Source: Paracoccaceae bacterium (lineage in GTDB: Bacteria; Pseudomonadota; Alphaproteobacteria; Rhodobacterales; Rhodobacteraceae). Taken from it: DNA of 64,000 nucleotides. The DNA lies in NCBI GenBank assembly GCA_019454225.1, contig CP075370.1:4086001-4150000 (forward strand). The letters run 5' to 3'. Made by a program: the position numbers and the translations under genes. Below the pieces are notes generated by a model. It had not been told where the DNA came from and made no database searches. It saw nothing but the letters and a program-made list of their open reading frames with translations. Shown in pieces: positions 29,950 to 38,111 of the stretch; the first letter of the stretch is position 1; each line of letters opens with the position of its first letter.

Positions 29950-30006
29950 GGCACAACCGTGGAGATCAGGGATGGCGCAAACGTCGCGGTCAGTTATGGC
30001 GCAACC
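29948..30006 (-). repeat. Three direct repeats with exact 24-base period at the protease start
   Basis: On the plus strand ATGGCACAACC begins at 29948, ATGGCGCAAAC at 29972 and ATGGCGCAACC at 29996. On the coding strand they would encode an 8-residue repeat (GCAITDRD, VCAIPDLH, GCAMPDTS). They could be a regulatory array or the N terminus of a longer protease. Confidence 0.6.
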
Positions 30007-30412
30007 TTGTTGGTCGCCGCGCCGCAGGCCGCAGACGGCCCGGCCCCTCGGTGCGGGTCGGAAGTGATCGGGAAAAAGCCAGCGTTTCTGCGTGGCATGG
30101 GCCCGCGCAGGCTGCCCCGGCAGCGTTAAGCGCGGGTGAATTCGCGGTGGCGGAATGTGTCGAATTGCAGGCAACGCCCGCGCGCCCGGCCCGTGCCCGG
30201 GCAGGGGATCGGCCGGCCCGTGGCCGGGCCGCATCCGGCGGTGCGACGGGCCGCCACGCCCGTCCCGCGACATGATTCGCAGACCTCGGTTAACGCCGCC
30301 GCCCGGCACCGGCGGAATTCCGCTGTACCGACGGATGCCAGACGCGGGCCATACGCGAAACCGGCGCGCGCTGGCCCCGCCTCCCCTGTCCAGACCCCTG
30401 AAAAGTCGATGG
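29950..30412. other. 463-base gene-free stretch upstream of the protease
   Basis: It contains the 24-base repeat described separately, a hairpin (CGGCCCG at 30214-30220 with CGGGCCG at 30225-30231) that could end the upstream kinase operon, and otherwise GC-rich sequence. The protease frame stays open to 30309, but its translation is arginine/proline-rich and looks non-coding. No convincing promoter hexamers are seen. Confidence 0.5.
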
Positions 30413-31351
30413 TTAAGGCAGCGTGCGCCCCGCCGCCCCGAACCGCTCGGCCGCCATCACCGCCCGCGCGATATGGCTGCGGTGGATCGGGCTGTCGGGG
30501 GGCAGGCGCGGCATCGTCCACCCCACCGAGGCGCAGCACCGCATCACCGTGAAGGCATTCACCATCGCGCCGTCATCGGTTCCGTAGCCCTCCATCAGCG
30601 CGGCCCGGATGGCCGGATAGGCCGGTTCGTACAGGCACTGCGACAGCGCCGTGCCCAGGTCATAAAGCCGGTAACCCATTCCGCTGTCGTCGAAATCTAT
30701 GATCGACAGGCCGCCCGGCCCGGCCAGAACGTTCTCGCGCAGCACATCCGCATGGATCGGCCGCAGCGGTTCGCGTGCCGCATGCTCACCGATCCGCGCC
30801 GCCAGCCAGTCGCGGGCCCGGCGCAGGACCCTGGCCTCGTCAGGCGCCAGCGCCGGATGTTCCCAGAACCGCCCCCAGAACGGCGCCTCACCCAGCAAGC
30901 CGTTGAAATCCCATGATGGTCGGCGAAACCACTCCGGCAGTTCCAGCCTGTCCGTCACCGCATGCACCCGCGCCAGCAACCGCCCCAGGTCACGATGCAG
31001 CCGCCGCTGGTCGGCCTCCGATCCGGGCAGCGGCACGCCCGAGGCACCGATCGCCGCCCCCTCGATCCAGCCCACCACACTGGCCAGCCGTCCTCCTGCC
31101 AACCGGTGCAGCACCCCGCCCGACAGGGTCGGGACCGGCGCAGGCACCGCAACCCCTTGGGCCGCCAGCGCACCACACCACCACAGCTCGGAACGGATCG
31201 CGCCCTCCGACTGGTATCCGGGGCGATGCAGCCGCAGCGCGGCGGGCACACCCCCGGGCAGCCGCACCTGCCACACCGCATTCTCGCGCTCTACCAGCAG
31301 CCGCCCGGTCACCGCGCCCCAGGCAGCGGCGGCCTCCTCCGCCTCGGTCAC
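30413..31351 (-). CDS. Aminoglycoside-phosphotransferase-fold kinase (amino-alcohol or hydroxylysine kinase-like)
   Basis: A 312-residue APH-fold kinase. The catalytic loop is PIHADVLRENVL (Asp in the HxD motif) near residue 205 and the metal-binding motif IIDFDDSGMGYRLYDLG is near 222-238. The GTG start at 31351 overlaps the stop of the preceding aminotransferase gene (GTGA). In animals and bacteria, kinases of this fold such as hydroxylysine kinase act just before class III aminotransferase-fold phospho-lyases, the family of its partner gene. I therefore infer that it phosphorylates a hydroxylated amine; ethanolamine, hydroxylysine or a choline-type substrate are options. An upstream in-frame extension to 31603 is a shadow of the partner. 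Confidence 0.8.
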   Translation of the reverse strand: MTEAEEAAAAWGAVTGRLLVERENAVWQVRLPGGVPAALRLHRPGYQSEGAIRSELWWCGALAAQGVAVPAPVPTLSGGVLHRLAGGRLASVVGWIEGAAIGASGVPLPGSEADQRRLHRDLGRLLARVHAVTDRLELPEWFRRPSWDFNGLLGEAPFWGRFWEHPALAPDEARVLRRARDWLAARIGEHAAREPLRPIHADVLRENVLAGPGGLSIIDFDDSGMGYRLYDLGTALSQCLYEPAYPAIRAALMEGYGTDDGAMVNAFTVMRCCASVGWTMPRLPPDSPIHRSHIARAVMAAERFGAAGRTLP

Positions 31352-32613
31352 GGCCGCACCGGCGTGGCGTCCAGAACCTCCTGCAGCGCGTCCATCAGGC
31401 TGTCGGCATGGTCGATCCCGAACGGCAAAGGTGGCCGTATCTTCAACGTGTTGCCCGCCCGCCCGATGCGGTTCATCACAAAGCCCCGCGCCAGCATCGC
31501 CTCGACCACATCCTCGGCAAAGCCGGTGGCGGGGCGGTTGTCGGCATCGCTGACGAATTCTGCGCCAAAGAACATCCCGGCCCCGCGCACCTCGGCCAGC
31601 CACGGATGGCGCAGCGCCCGCATCCGCTCCATCACATGGGCCGAAACGCGCAAGGCGTTGTCCTGCAACCCTTCTTCCTCGATCACATCCAGCACGGCCA
31701 GGCAGGCCGCCGCCGAAACCGGGTTGCCCCCGAAGGTGTTGAAATACCCGAACGCCCCCCGGAACGCGGCCATCACCGCAGGCCGCGCAATCACCGCCGC
31801 CACCGGATGTCCGTTCGCCATGGGCTTGCCCACCGTCACGACATCGGGTGCAAATCCCAGCAGGTCATGCCCCCAGAAACGGCTGCCCACCCGCCCGAAG
31901 CCCGGCTGCACCTCGTCGGCGATGACCAGCCCGCCCGCCGCCCGGACGGCCGCGACCGCCGCATCCAGGAACCCCGGCGCCACGGCCGGCAGCCCCTCAT
32001 TGGCAAAGACCGGGCACAGGATCAGCCCGGAAAAGCCGAAGCCCGCATCCTGCAACTCGTTGATTGCGCGGGAAAGATGGGCAGCAAAGATCCGCCCGTC
32101 CGGGTCGGGCGCCCGCAGCGAATCCGGCGCCGGGATCAGCCGCACATGGGGCGGATAGCCCCCGATCGGCGGGCGGCGCGACGACAGGGCCGACACTGCG
32201 GCGGTATTGCCATGATAGGTGTTGTCGGTCGCCACGATGCCGGTCCGTCCGGTCATCGCCTGCGCCATCCGCAGCGCCACGTCATTGGCCTCGGACCCGG
32301 TGCAGCACATGATCGCCTGGCTCAGGCCGTGACCCATGCGCCCGGTCAGCCGCTCGATGTAATCCAGCACAAGATCATGATGATAGCGGGTGTGGGTGTT
32401 CAGCACGGCCGCTTGGCCCGCGATCGCCTGCACCACCCTGGGGTGGCAATGGCCGACATGCGGCACATTGTTGTAGCAGTCCAGATAGCGCCGCCCCGCC
32501 GCATCCCACAGCCATACCCCCTCGGCCCGAACGACATGCAGCGGCGTGCGGTAGAAGGTCGGCACGTTCGGCCCCATCAGCAGCGCACGCCGTTCGGCGG
32601 CTGTCTCGGTCAT
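31348..32613 (-). CDS. Class III aminotransferase-fold PLP enzyme, phospho-lyase (AGXT2L) type
   Basis: A 421-residue PLP enzyme with DEVQPGFGRVG near residues 229-239 and the PLP lysine in VGKPMANGHP. The N-terminal block DCYNNVPHVGHCHP, then LNTHTRYHHD, closely resembles ethanolamine-phosphate and 5-phosphohydroxylysine phospho-lyases (AGXT2L1/L2) rather than omega-aminotransferases. The predicted reaction is elimination of phosphate and ammonia from a phospho-amino alcohol to give an aldehyde. It sits between arfB (ATGA overlap upstream) and the kinase gene (GTGA overlap downstream), consistent with a two-step pathway. The substrate is inferred only. Confidence 0.82.
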   Translation of the reverse strand: MTETAAERRALLMGPNVPTFYRTPLHVVRAEGVWLWDAAGRRYLDCYNNVPHVGHCHPRVVQAIAGQAAVLNTHTRYHHDLVLDYIERLTGRMGHGLSQAIMCCTGSEANDVALRMAQAMTGRTGIVATDNTYHGNTAAVSALSSRRPPIGGYPPHVRLIPAPDSLRAPDPDGRIFAAHLSRAINELQDAGFGFSGLILCPVFANEGLPAVAPGFLDAAVAAVRAAGGLVIADEVQPGFGRVGSRFWGHDLLGFAPDVVTVGKPMANGHPVAAVIARPAVMAAFRGAFGYFNTFGGNPVSAAACLAVLDVIEEEGLQDNALRVSAHVMERMRALRHPWLAEVRGAGMFFGAEFVSDADNRPATGFAEDVVEAMLARGFVMNRIGRAGNTLKIRPPLPFGIDHADSLMDALQEVLDATPVRP

Positions 32614-33035
32614 TCGTCCTCTCCCGGCGCGATCCCGCGCAGCGCCTTGACCTGCCCCCGGATCGCCTTTCCGGCAAGCCTGCGCTGCTGGCTGCCATAG
32701 GTCGGCTTGGTGGCGATCCGGCGCTTGGGTGCCACCAGGGCGGCACGGATCATCTCGACCAGCCGTTCCCGGGCGATCTCGCGGTTGCGGGCCTGGCTGC
32801 GGGTTTCCTCGGCCCGGATCAGGATCGCCCCCTCATCCGTCCACCGCCGCCCGGCCAGCCGCTTCAGCCGCGCCTTCACCGGACCCGACAGGTGCGGCGA
32901 GCGTTCCGCCTCGAACCGCAGTTCGACGGCGGTTTCCACCTTGTTCACATTCTGCCCGCCCGGCCCCTGCGACCGCGTGAAGGTCTCGGTCAGTTCCCAG
33001 TCGGCCAGGGCAAGGGTGTCGGTGATCCGCAGCAT
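32610..33035 (-). CDS. arfB: Alternative ribosome-rescue peptidyl-tRNA hydrolase ArfB
   Basis: A 141-residue class-I release-factor-like protein with the catalytic GGQ motif in RSQGPGGQNVNKVET (residues 21-35) and a basic C-terminal tail that enters the mRNA channel of stalled ribosomes. The length fits ArfB/YaeJ, without the codon-recognition domain of RF1/RF2. Its stop overlaps the aminotransferase start (ATGA), although the functions are unrelated. Confidence 0.92.
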   Translation of the reverse strand: MLRITDTLALADWELTETFTRSQGPGGQNVNKVETAVELRFEAERSPHLSGPVKARLKRLAGRRWTDEGAILIRAEETRSQARNREIARERLVEMIRAALVAPKRRIATKPTYGSQQRRLAGKAIRGQVKALRGIAPGEDE

Positions 33036-33086
33036 GGCGGCACGCTAGCCGGTCGGACGGCGCGGGAAAAGCCGGTCGTCGCCCGC

Positions 33087-35318
33087 TCAGGCAAAGCGCA
33101 CCGCATCGGCCAGCGGCAGCCGGCGGTGCCGCACGCCGGTCAGCGCGAAGATCGCGTTGGCCAGCGCGGGTGCCGCCGGGGGCGTGCCCGGTTCGCCGAT
33201 GCCCCGGATCTTGCCCCCGGATTCCAGGATCCTGACCGAGATCGGCGGGCATTGCGCCAGGCGCAGCGGATCGAAATCGGGGAAGTTCGTCTGCTCGACC
33301 CGGCCCTCGGCAAAGCTGATGCGGCCGGTCATCGCGGCCGACAGGCCATAGATCATGGCACCCGATACCTGCGCCTCGATGTTGCGCGGATCGAGCGCCA
33401 GGCCCACGTCCGCCGCCGCCCAGGCACCGGTCAGACGCAGCGCACCGTCCGCGTCGGCCACCTCGATCACCTCGGCCACCGGCACGCCGAAGGACAGGCA
33501 GAACGCGACCCCGCGCGCCCGGCCCTGCGGCAAGGGGCTGCCCCAGCCCGACATCTCGGCCACGGCCTCAAGCACCGCACGCGACGGCGCATGCGTCAGG
33601 TGATCCAGCCGGAAGGCCAGCGGATCGGCACCCGCCGCATGGGCCAGTTCGTCGATCGCGCTTTCCAGGAAGAACCCGTTCTGCGACGCCCCCACCGAAC
33701 GCCAGAACCCCAGCGGCACCGTCTCTGCCGCGCGATAGCCGGTCACGCGGAACGCGGCCGGGGCATAGGGCGATTCCCACGCCCCCTGCACGATGGTCGC
33801 ATCCGGCCCGGCCACCGGAAACCCCAGCCGGCCCATCTGGCTTGCCGCCACCGAAGGGGCGGCAAGGCCCAGGTCAAGCGCGGCGATCCGCCCTGCCTCC
33901 AGCCGCGCGGTGACGCGGGCGGCGGCGGCGGGGCGATAGACGTCATGGGTGGTATCCTCTTCCCGGCTCCAGGTCAGCAGCACGGGCCTTGGCGCAAGCG
34001 TCCTTGCCAGCGTGATCGCCTGCGTCACGAAATCCAGCTCCGCCCGTCGGCCGAATCCGCCGCCCAGGAACGGGGTATGCACCTCGACCGCATCCCTTGG
34101 CAGACCGGTGATCTCGGCCCCGATCTTCAGGATATGGGTCGGCAACTGGTTCCCCGCCCAGACCTCCAGACGCCCGTCGTGCAGCCAGGCCGCCGCCGCC
34201 ATCGGCTCCATCGTGGCATGGGCCAGGAAGGGCACGGCATAGTCGGCCTGCAGCGTCGCACCGGCGGCAAGCGCGGCCTCGACATCGCCGTCGTCACGCA
34301 GCCGGCTGTCGCGCAGGTCTTCGGTGAAGCTGGCCGCGATCATCGCCTCGATCTCGTCCGAGGATGCGGGATAGGCGGCGGGCGCCCATTGCACCGCCAG
34401 CACCTCGGCCCCCCGGAAGGCGGCCCAGGTGTTCGTGGCAACCACCGCCAGCCCGTTCGGCACCGTCTCGACCGACAGCACGCCCGGCACCTTCAGCGCC
34501 TCGGCCGCGTCGAAGGATTGCACGCCCGACCCCAGATGCGGGTTCGCGCGCACGGTGGCAAAGACCATGTCGGGCAGCCGGACATCGGCCGAGAACCCGG
34601 CCGTTCCGGTGCATTTCGCCGCCATGTCGGTGCGCGGCAGCGACCGGCCAAGCAGCGCCCACTCCGCCCGGGGTTTCAGCGGCGGCACCGGCGGCAGATC
34701 GACGCCGGCTGCCTCGGCCGCAAGCGCGACATAGGGCAGCCGGGTGCCATCGGGCAGCACCACGGCGCCGCCCTCGGTGCGCAACTGCGTCGCGGGCACG
34801 CCCGAACGGCGCGACGCGGCCGCGACCAGTGCCGCACGCGCCACCGCCCCCGCCGCGCGCATCTTTTCGTATCCGTCCGGAATCGAGGTCGAACCGCCCG
34901 TCAGTTGCAGCCCCAGGAACTTGGCCGGCACATGCATGAAGCCGCGCGCGGTCTCGGCCATCCAGCTTTCGTCGGTGGGAGAGAACGGCACGCCCTCCTC
35001 CAGCAGCGCCGCGTTGTAATAGGCGGCAGAGGCGGGGCCATGCGCGACCCGCACCTGATCCCACGGCAGGTCCAGTTCCTCGGCCACCAGGGCCGCAAGG
35101 GTGGAATGGATGCCCTGCCCCATCTCGGCGCGCGGTGCGATGATCGTCACGCCGGTTGCGTCGATGGCGACATAGGGCGTCAGCGCCGCCCCCTCGCCAC
35201 CTTGCAGCGGGTTGGGATAGGGCTTGCGGTACTGCCAGACGCCAAAGGCCACACCCCCCGCGATGGCGGCGGACCCGATCAGGAAGGTGCGGCGCGCGAT
35301 GGTTCCCAGACGGCTCAT
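33087..35318 (-). CDS. iorB: Isoquinoline 1-oxidoreductase-like molybdopterin subunit
   Basis: A 743-residue molybdenum hydroxylase large subunit of the IorB type. A twin-arginine signal (RRTFLIG, residues 9-15) exports the folded enzyme, then come the conserved APRAEMGQGIHSTLA block and the GGGFGRRAE motif near 423. It acts with the [2Fe-2S] subunit encoded just upstream. The family hydroxylates N-heterocycles or aldehydes in the periplasm and passes electrons to a c-type cytochrome or the quinone pool. The pair lies next to a TetR gene and an aromatic-amine catabolic region, making an N-heteroaromatic substrate plausible but unproven. Confidence 0.88.
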   Translation of the reverse strand: MSRLGTIARRTFLIGSAAIAGGVAFGVWQYRKPYPNPLQGGEGAALTPYVAIDATGVTIIAPRAEMGQGIHSTLAALVAEELDLPWDQVRVAHGPASAAYYNAALLEEGVPFSPTDESWMAETARGFMHVPAKFLGLQLTGGSTSIPDGYEKMRAAGAVARAALVAAASRRSGVPATQLRTEGGAVVLPDGTRLPYVALAAEAAGVDLPPVPPLKPRAEWALLGRSLPRTDMAAKCTGTAGFSADVRLPDMVFATVRANPHLGSGVQSFDAAEALKVPGVLSVETVPNGLAVVATNTWAAFRGAEVLAVQWAPAAYPASSDEIEAMIAASFTEDLRDSRLRDDGDVEAALAAGATLQADYAVPFLAHATMEPMAAAAWLHDGRLEVWAGNQLPTHILKIGAEITGLPRDAVEVHTPFLGGGFGRRAELDFVTQAITLARTLAPRPVLLTWSREEDTTHDVYRPAAAARVTARLEAGRIAALDLGLAAPSVAASQMGRLGFPVAGPDATIVQGAWESPYAPAAFRVTGYRAAETVPLGFWRSVGASQNGFFLESAIDELAHAAGADPLAFRLDHLTHAPSRAVLEAVAEMSGWGSPLPQGRARGVAFCLSFGVPVAEVIEVADADGALRLTGAWAAADVGLALDPRNIEAQVSGAMIYGLSAAMTGRISFAEGRVEQTNFPDFDPLRLAQCPPISVRILESGGKIRGIGEPGTPPAAPALANAIFALTGVRHRRLPLADAVRFA

Positions 35319-35319
35319 C

Positions 35320-35787
35320 TCAGGCCCCTTTCAGCGTGGTGGCGGCGGTGCGCACGGCGGCGCGGATGCGGGGATAGGTGCCGCAGCGGCACAGGTTGCC
35401 GTTCAGGGCGTCGTCGATGTCGGTGTCGGTGGGGTCGGGGTTCTCTGCCAGCAGCGATGCCGCCTGCATGATCTGCCCCGACTGGCAGTAGCCGCATTGC
35501 GCCACCTGATGCTCGATCCAGGCGGCCTGCACGGCATGCAGCGCCGCCGGATTGCCCAACCCCTCGATGGTGGTCACCTGCGACCCCGCGGCATCGGCAA
35601 GCGGGGTCTGGCACGACCGCACCGCTACCCCGTCCAGATGCACCGTGCAGGCGCCGCAGGCCGCGACGCCGCAGCCGTATTTCGTGCCGGTCAGGTTCAG
35701 CGCGTCGCGCAGAACCCACAGCAGCGGCATGTCATCGGGCAGGTCCAGCGTGTGGGACGTTCCGTTCACGGTCAGCATATGGGCCAT
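35320..35787 (-). CDS. iorA: Isoquinoline 1-oxidoreductase-like [2Fe-2S] subunit
   Basis: A 155-residue iron-sulfur subunit. The plant-ferredoxin-type cluster motif [12 protein letters not shown] is near residues 39-50 with the fourth Cys near 58, and the second cluster has CGYCQSG near 98-104 and CRCGTYPRI near 132-140. The stop is one base from the iorB start. It mediates electron transfer from the molybdenum centre. The gene faces a TetR regulator across an 87-base region with two palindromes, so substrate-induced derepression is likely. Confidence 0.9.
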   Translation of the reverse strand: MAHMLTVNGTSHTLDLPDDMPLLWVLRDALNLTGTKYGCGVAACGACTVHLDGVAVRSCQTPLADAAGSQVTTIEGLGNPAALHAVQAAWIEHQVAQCGYCQSGQIMQAASLLAENPDPTDTDIDDALNGNLCRCGTYPRIRAAVRTAATTLKGA

Positions 35788-35805
35788 AGGTGCCTCCTCA
35801 GGTTT

Positions 35806-35846
35806 CTGACATAATTGTCAGTAAATGTCAGGTTGTCAATTGACAT
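35806..35846. promoter_or_regulatory. Two TGTCA-based palindromic operators, iorA / TetR intergenic
   Basis: CTGACATAATTGTCAG (35806-35821) is a near-perfect palindrome with TGACA/TGTCA arms. TGTCAATTGACA (35834-35845) is a perfect 12-base palindrome with the same half-site, and another TGTCA lies between them (35826-35830). This is the expected layout of TetR dimer sites controlling both genes. Confidence 0.65.
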
Positions 35847-35874
35847 TCGGGACGGCCTTTGTCACATCGTCGAC

Positions 35875-36465
35875 ATGAGCCCGCACGACACCGCCCCGCC
35901 CGACCGGCAGGACGCCATTCTTGACGCCGCCTTCCATGCCTTCGCGGGCTATGGCTATCGGCGCACGTCGATGGAGGATATCGCAACCGGCGCCGGTCTG
36001 TCGCGCACCGCGCTCTACCTGCACTTCCGCAGCAAGGAAGACATCTTCCGCTCGCTGTCCGAACGCTATTTCGACCAGTGCCTTGCCGACATGCGCGCCG
36101 CCCTGGACACCCCCGGGCCGCCCGAGGAGGTGCTGCGCGCGGCCTTTGCCGCCAAGGATGGCAAGTTCATGGATGTGGTTCTGGGCACGCCGCATGGCCG
36201 CGAACTGCTGGACGCGGGATTTTCGATCGCGGCCGATCTGGCGCGCACGAAAGAGGCGCAGATGGGCGCCGCCCTGGCAGAGTGGCTGGCCGCGCACGGT
36301 GCGGCGCGGTCGCTGGGCGATCCGGGCACGGCAGCGGGCACCGTGCTGGCCGCGCTGAAGGGGCTCAAGACCTCGGCCGCCTCGGTGGCCGACTATCGCG
36401 CCGGGCAGGCGGTGCTGGCACGGATGCTCGCCCTGTCACTCGGTCAGGGCCAGAAGGGCGCGTGA
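35875..36465 (+). CDS. TetR family transcriptional regulator
   Basis: A 196-residue TetR repressor. The N-terminal helix-turn-helix (about residues 28-55) includes TSMEDIATGAGLSRTALYLHF. The C-terminal ligand domain is not assignable. The start at 35875 (MSPHDTAPPDRQ) leaves the palindromes in the intergenic region; an ATG at 35815 would place them inside the gene. It probably represses itself and iorAB. Its last 30 bases overlap the end of the convergent hydrolase gene. Confidence 0.85.
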   Translation: MSPHDTAPPDRQDAILDAAFHAFAGYGYRRTSMEDIATGAGLSRTALYLHFRSKEDIFRSLSERYFDQCLADMRAALDTPGPPEEVLRAAFAAKDGKFMDVVLGTPHGRELLDAGFSIAADLARTKEAQMGAALAEWLAAHGAARSLGDPGTAAGTVLAALKGLKTSAASVADYRAGQAVLARMLALSLGQGQKGA

Positions 36466-37287
36466 CAGGTCGGTATCCGGGCGCGTCAGGTCCAGGATCA
36501 CGTCGAAATGGTTGCGGCCCGGCACCGTCAGCAGGGGTGCGCCAAGCGCCCGGGCATAGGCCAGGCTCTGCCGATGGAACCCCGGCGTCTCGACCCCGGC
36601 CACCGCGACATGGCTGCGCGCCGTGCCTGCCACGTGGCGCATCGGGCTGAGATCGGCCAGTTCTCGCGGGGTCAGGTGCATCCAGTCCTGCACGTGGCTG
36701 GCGGCCAGCGGCGCCAGTTCGAACAGCCCCGACACCGGCAGCGCGCCATGCACCGCGCCGGGCGGCAGCCCGAACCGGGCCTGCCACCCCGGCATCGCCA
36801 GTGCCGCCGCCAGATGCCCCCCGGCACTGCTGCCCGCCACCACGATCCTGTCGCGGTCGATCCCCAGGTCGTCCGCCCGGTGCCACAGGAAGGCCAGCGC
36901 GGCGCGCATCTGCCGCACGATCTCGGTCAGTGTGGCCGCGGGCGCCAGCGTGTAGTCGGGCACCGCGGTCGCAATGCCCCGCGCTGCCAGCATCGGCGCC
37001 ATGAAGGCCGACTCCTGCCGCGACAGCGCGCGCCAGTACCCGCCGTGGATGAACATGACCACCGGGCGCCTGTGGCCGGGTCCGGCCCCGAACAGATCCA
37101 TCAGCTCGGCGCCTTGCGGATCGGGGCGCAGCCCGGCCTGCAGTCCGGGCATTGCCATCGCGGCCCCGGACAGGCGGCGATAGTCGCCGATGATGCGCGC
37201 GAAATCCGCAGGCTCGACGCAGGCCCGGGCGGTATAGTCGGCGTCGATGCGGTCGCGCGGCAGGGCCGCCTCATCCCTCAAATCCAT
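36436..37287 (-). CDS. Alpha/beta hydrolase, kynurenine-formamidase-like
   Basis: A 283-residue alpha/beta hydrolase. The oxyanion motif HGGYW near residue 85 is typical of arylformamidase (kynurenine formamidase) and carboxylesterase-type enzymes. The nucleophile elbow is GSSAGG near 145-150 and the catalytic His is in RNHFD near 262-266. Last gene of the transporter operon, overlapping the nadX-like stop (ATGA). N-formyl aromatic amines or kynurenine-type amides are candidate substrates given the anthranilate and 3-hydroxyanthranilate enzymes nearby; this is inference. Confidence 0.72.
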   Translation of the reverse strand: MDLRDEAALPRDRIDADYTARACVEPADFARIIGDYRRLSGAAMAMPGLQAGLRPDPQGAELMDLFGAGPGHRRPVVMFIHGGYWRALSRQESAFMAPMLAARGIATAVPDYTLAPAATLTEIVRQMRAALAFLWHRADDLGIDRDRIVVAGSSAGGHLAAALAMPGWQARFGLPPGAVHGALPVSGLFELAPLAASHVQDWMHLTPRELADLSPMRHVAGTARSHVAVAGVETPGFHRQSLAYARALGAPLLTVPGRNHFDVILDLTRPDTDLSRALLALTE

Positions 37288-38111
37288 CAGATCACCAGAA
37301 CCCCGGCCCGGTTCTCGATCAGGCGCACCAGCGACAGCGCGGTCAGTTCCGACGACTTGGGGTTGGCGGCCAGCGGCCGGTTCTCCAGCCGCACCGTCAT
37401 CGTCCCGAAATCGCCCGTGGCGGTGACGACATGCGCGTTGCGCAGCGCCGCCGGGTCCGCGATCAGCGCGACGGTCGTGCCATCGGCCCCGAGACCCGCG
37501 AGCGCCGAGATCAGCGCCACATTGGCATTCTGCGGAAACCGCGCCGCCGCCTGCCGCGCGCTGCCGGTGAAGAAGGCCGCGGGTGCGGTCAGCGCCGCCA
37601 GATCGCACAGCCGTTCGGCCTCGGTGCCCGCCCAGGCGGCGGGCGGCTTGACGATCTCGTGCCGCACCGCCGCCAGCGACAGCCGCCCCGCCGCCGACAG
37701 CGCGTCGATCCCGCCGAGCGCGCCGGGCGGCACGATCACCTGCCGCCGCGCCGCGCGCGCGAGGTCCAGCAGTTCCGGCAGCACCGCGTCGTCCGCAAAG
37801 GCCGAAGTCGAGCAGGGCGCGAAATCGGCACCGGCCGCCAGGGCCGCACGCCCCCACGGCAGAACCGCCGCCCGGCCGGCCGCCTCGACCACCAGGTCGG
37901 GGCGCAGCGCAGCCAGTCCCGCCGGGTCGGTCAGCAGGGGCACATCGGGAAGGCCCGCGCGCGCGGCGTCGCGCAGCCCTACGCCCGCCAGCCGCACCGG
38001 CGCCCCGCGCGCGGCCAGCAACCCGGCCACCCGTACCCCGATGGCGCCCCAGCCCACCAGCACCAGCCGGAGCGGATCAGAGCCCGACAAGCGCCTGCAC
38101 CCGTGCCGCAT
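37287..38111 (-). CDS. nadX: L-aspartate dehydrogenase-like protein
   Basis: A 274-residue NAD(P)-dependent dehydrogenase. The Rossmann motif is VGWGAIG near residues 19-25, then the PCSTSAF and PPGALGGIDAL blocks, and FPQNANVALISALAGLG near 197-213 with NPKSSELTA near 252-260, all characteristic of aspartate dehydrogenase. The family oxidises aspartate to iminoaspartate or runs the reverse amination. Its place between a transporter and a formamidase-like hydrolase, without nadA or nadC, suggests a catabolic role on an amine rather than NAD synthesis. The ATG at 38111 overlaps livF by 35 bases; a TTG at 38090 is an alternative. Confidence 0.78.
   Translation of the reverse strand: MRHGCRRLSGSDPLRLVLVGWGAIGVRVAGLLAARGAPVRLAGVGLRDAARAGLPDVPLLTDPAGLAALRPDLVVEAAGRAAVLPWGRAALAAGADFAPCSTSAFADDAVLPELLDLARAARRQVIVPPGALGGIDALSAAGRLSLAAVRHEIVKPPAAWAGTEAERLCDLAALTAPAAFFTGSARQAAARFPQNANVALISALAGLGADGTTVALIADPAALRNAHVVTATGDFGTMTVRLENRPLAANPKSSELTALSLVRLIENRAGVLVI

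Noticed and set aside
30214-30231. Coding N-terminal extension of the protease through to 30309
   Set aside because: The extension is Arg/Pro-rich, contains a hairpin that reads better as a terminator of the upstream kinase gene, and gives no signal peptide or prodomain pattern. The 24-base repeat leaves a small doubt, recorded as a finding.
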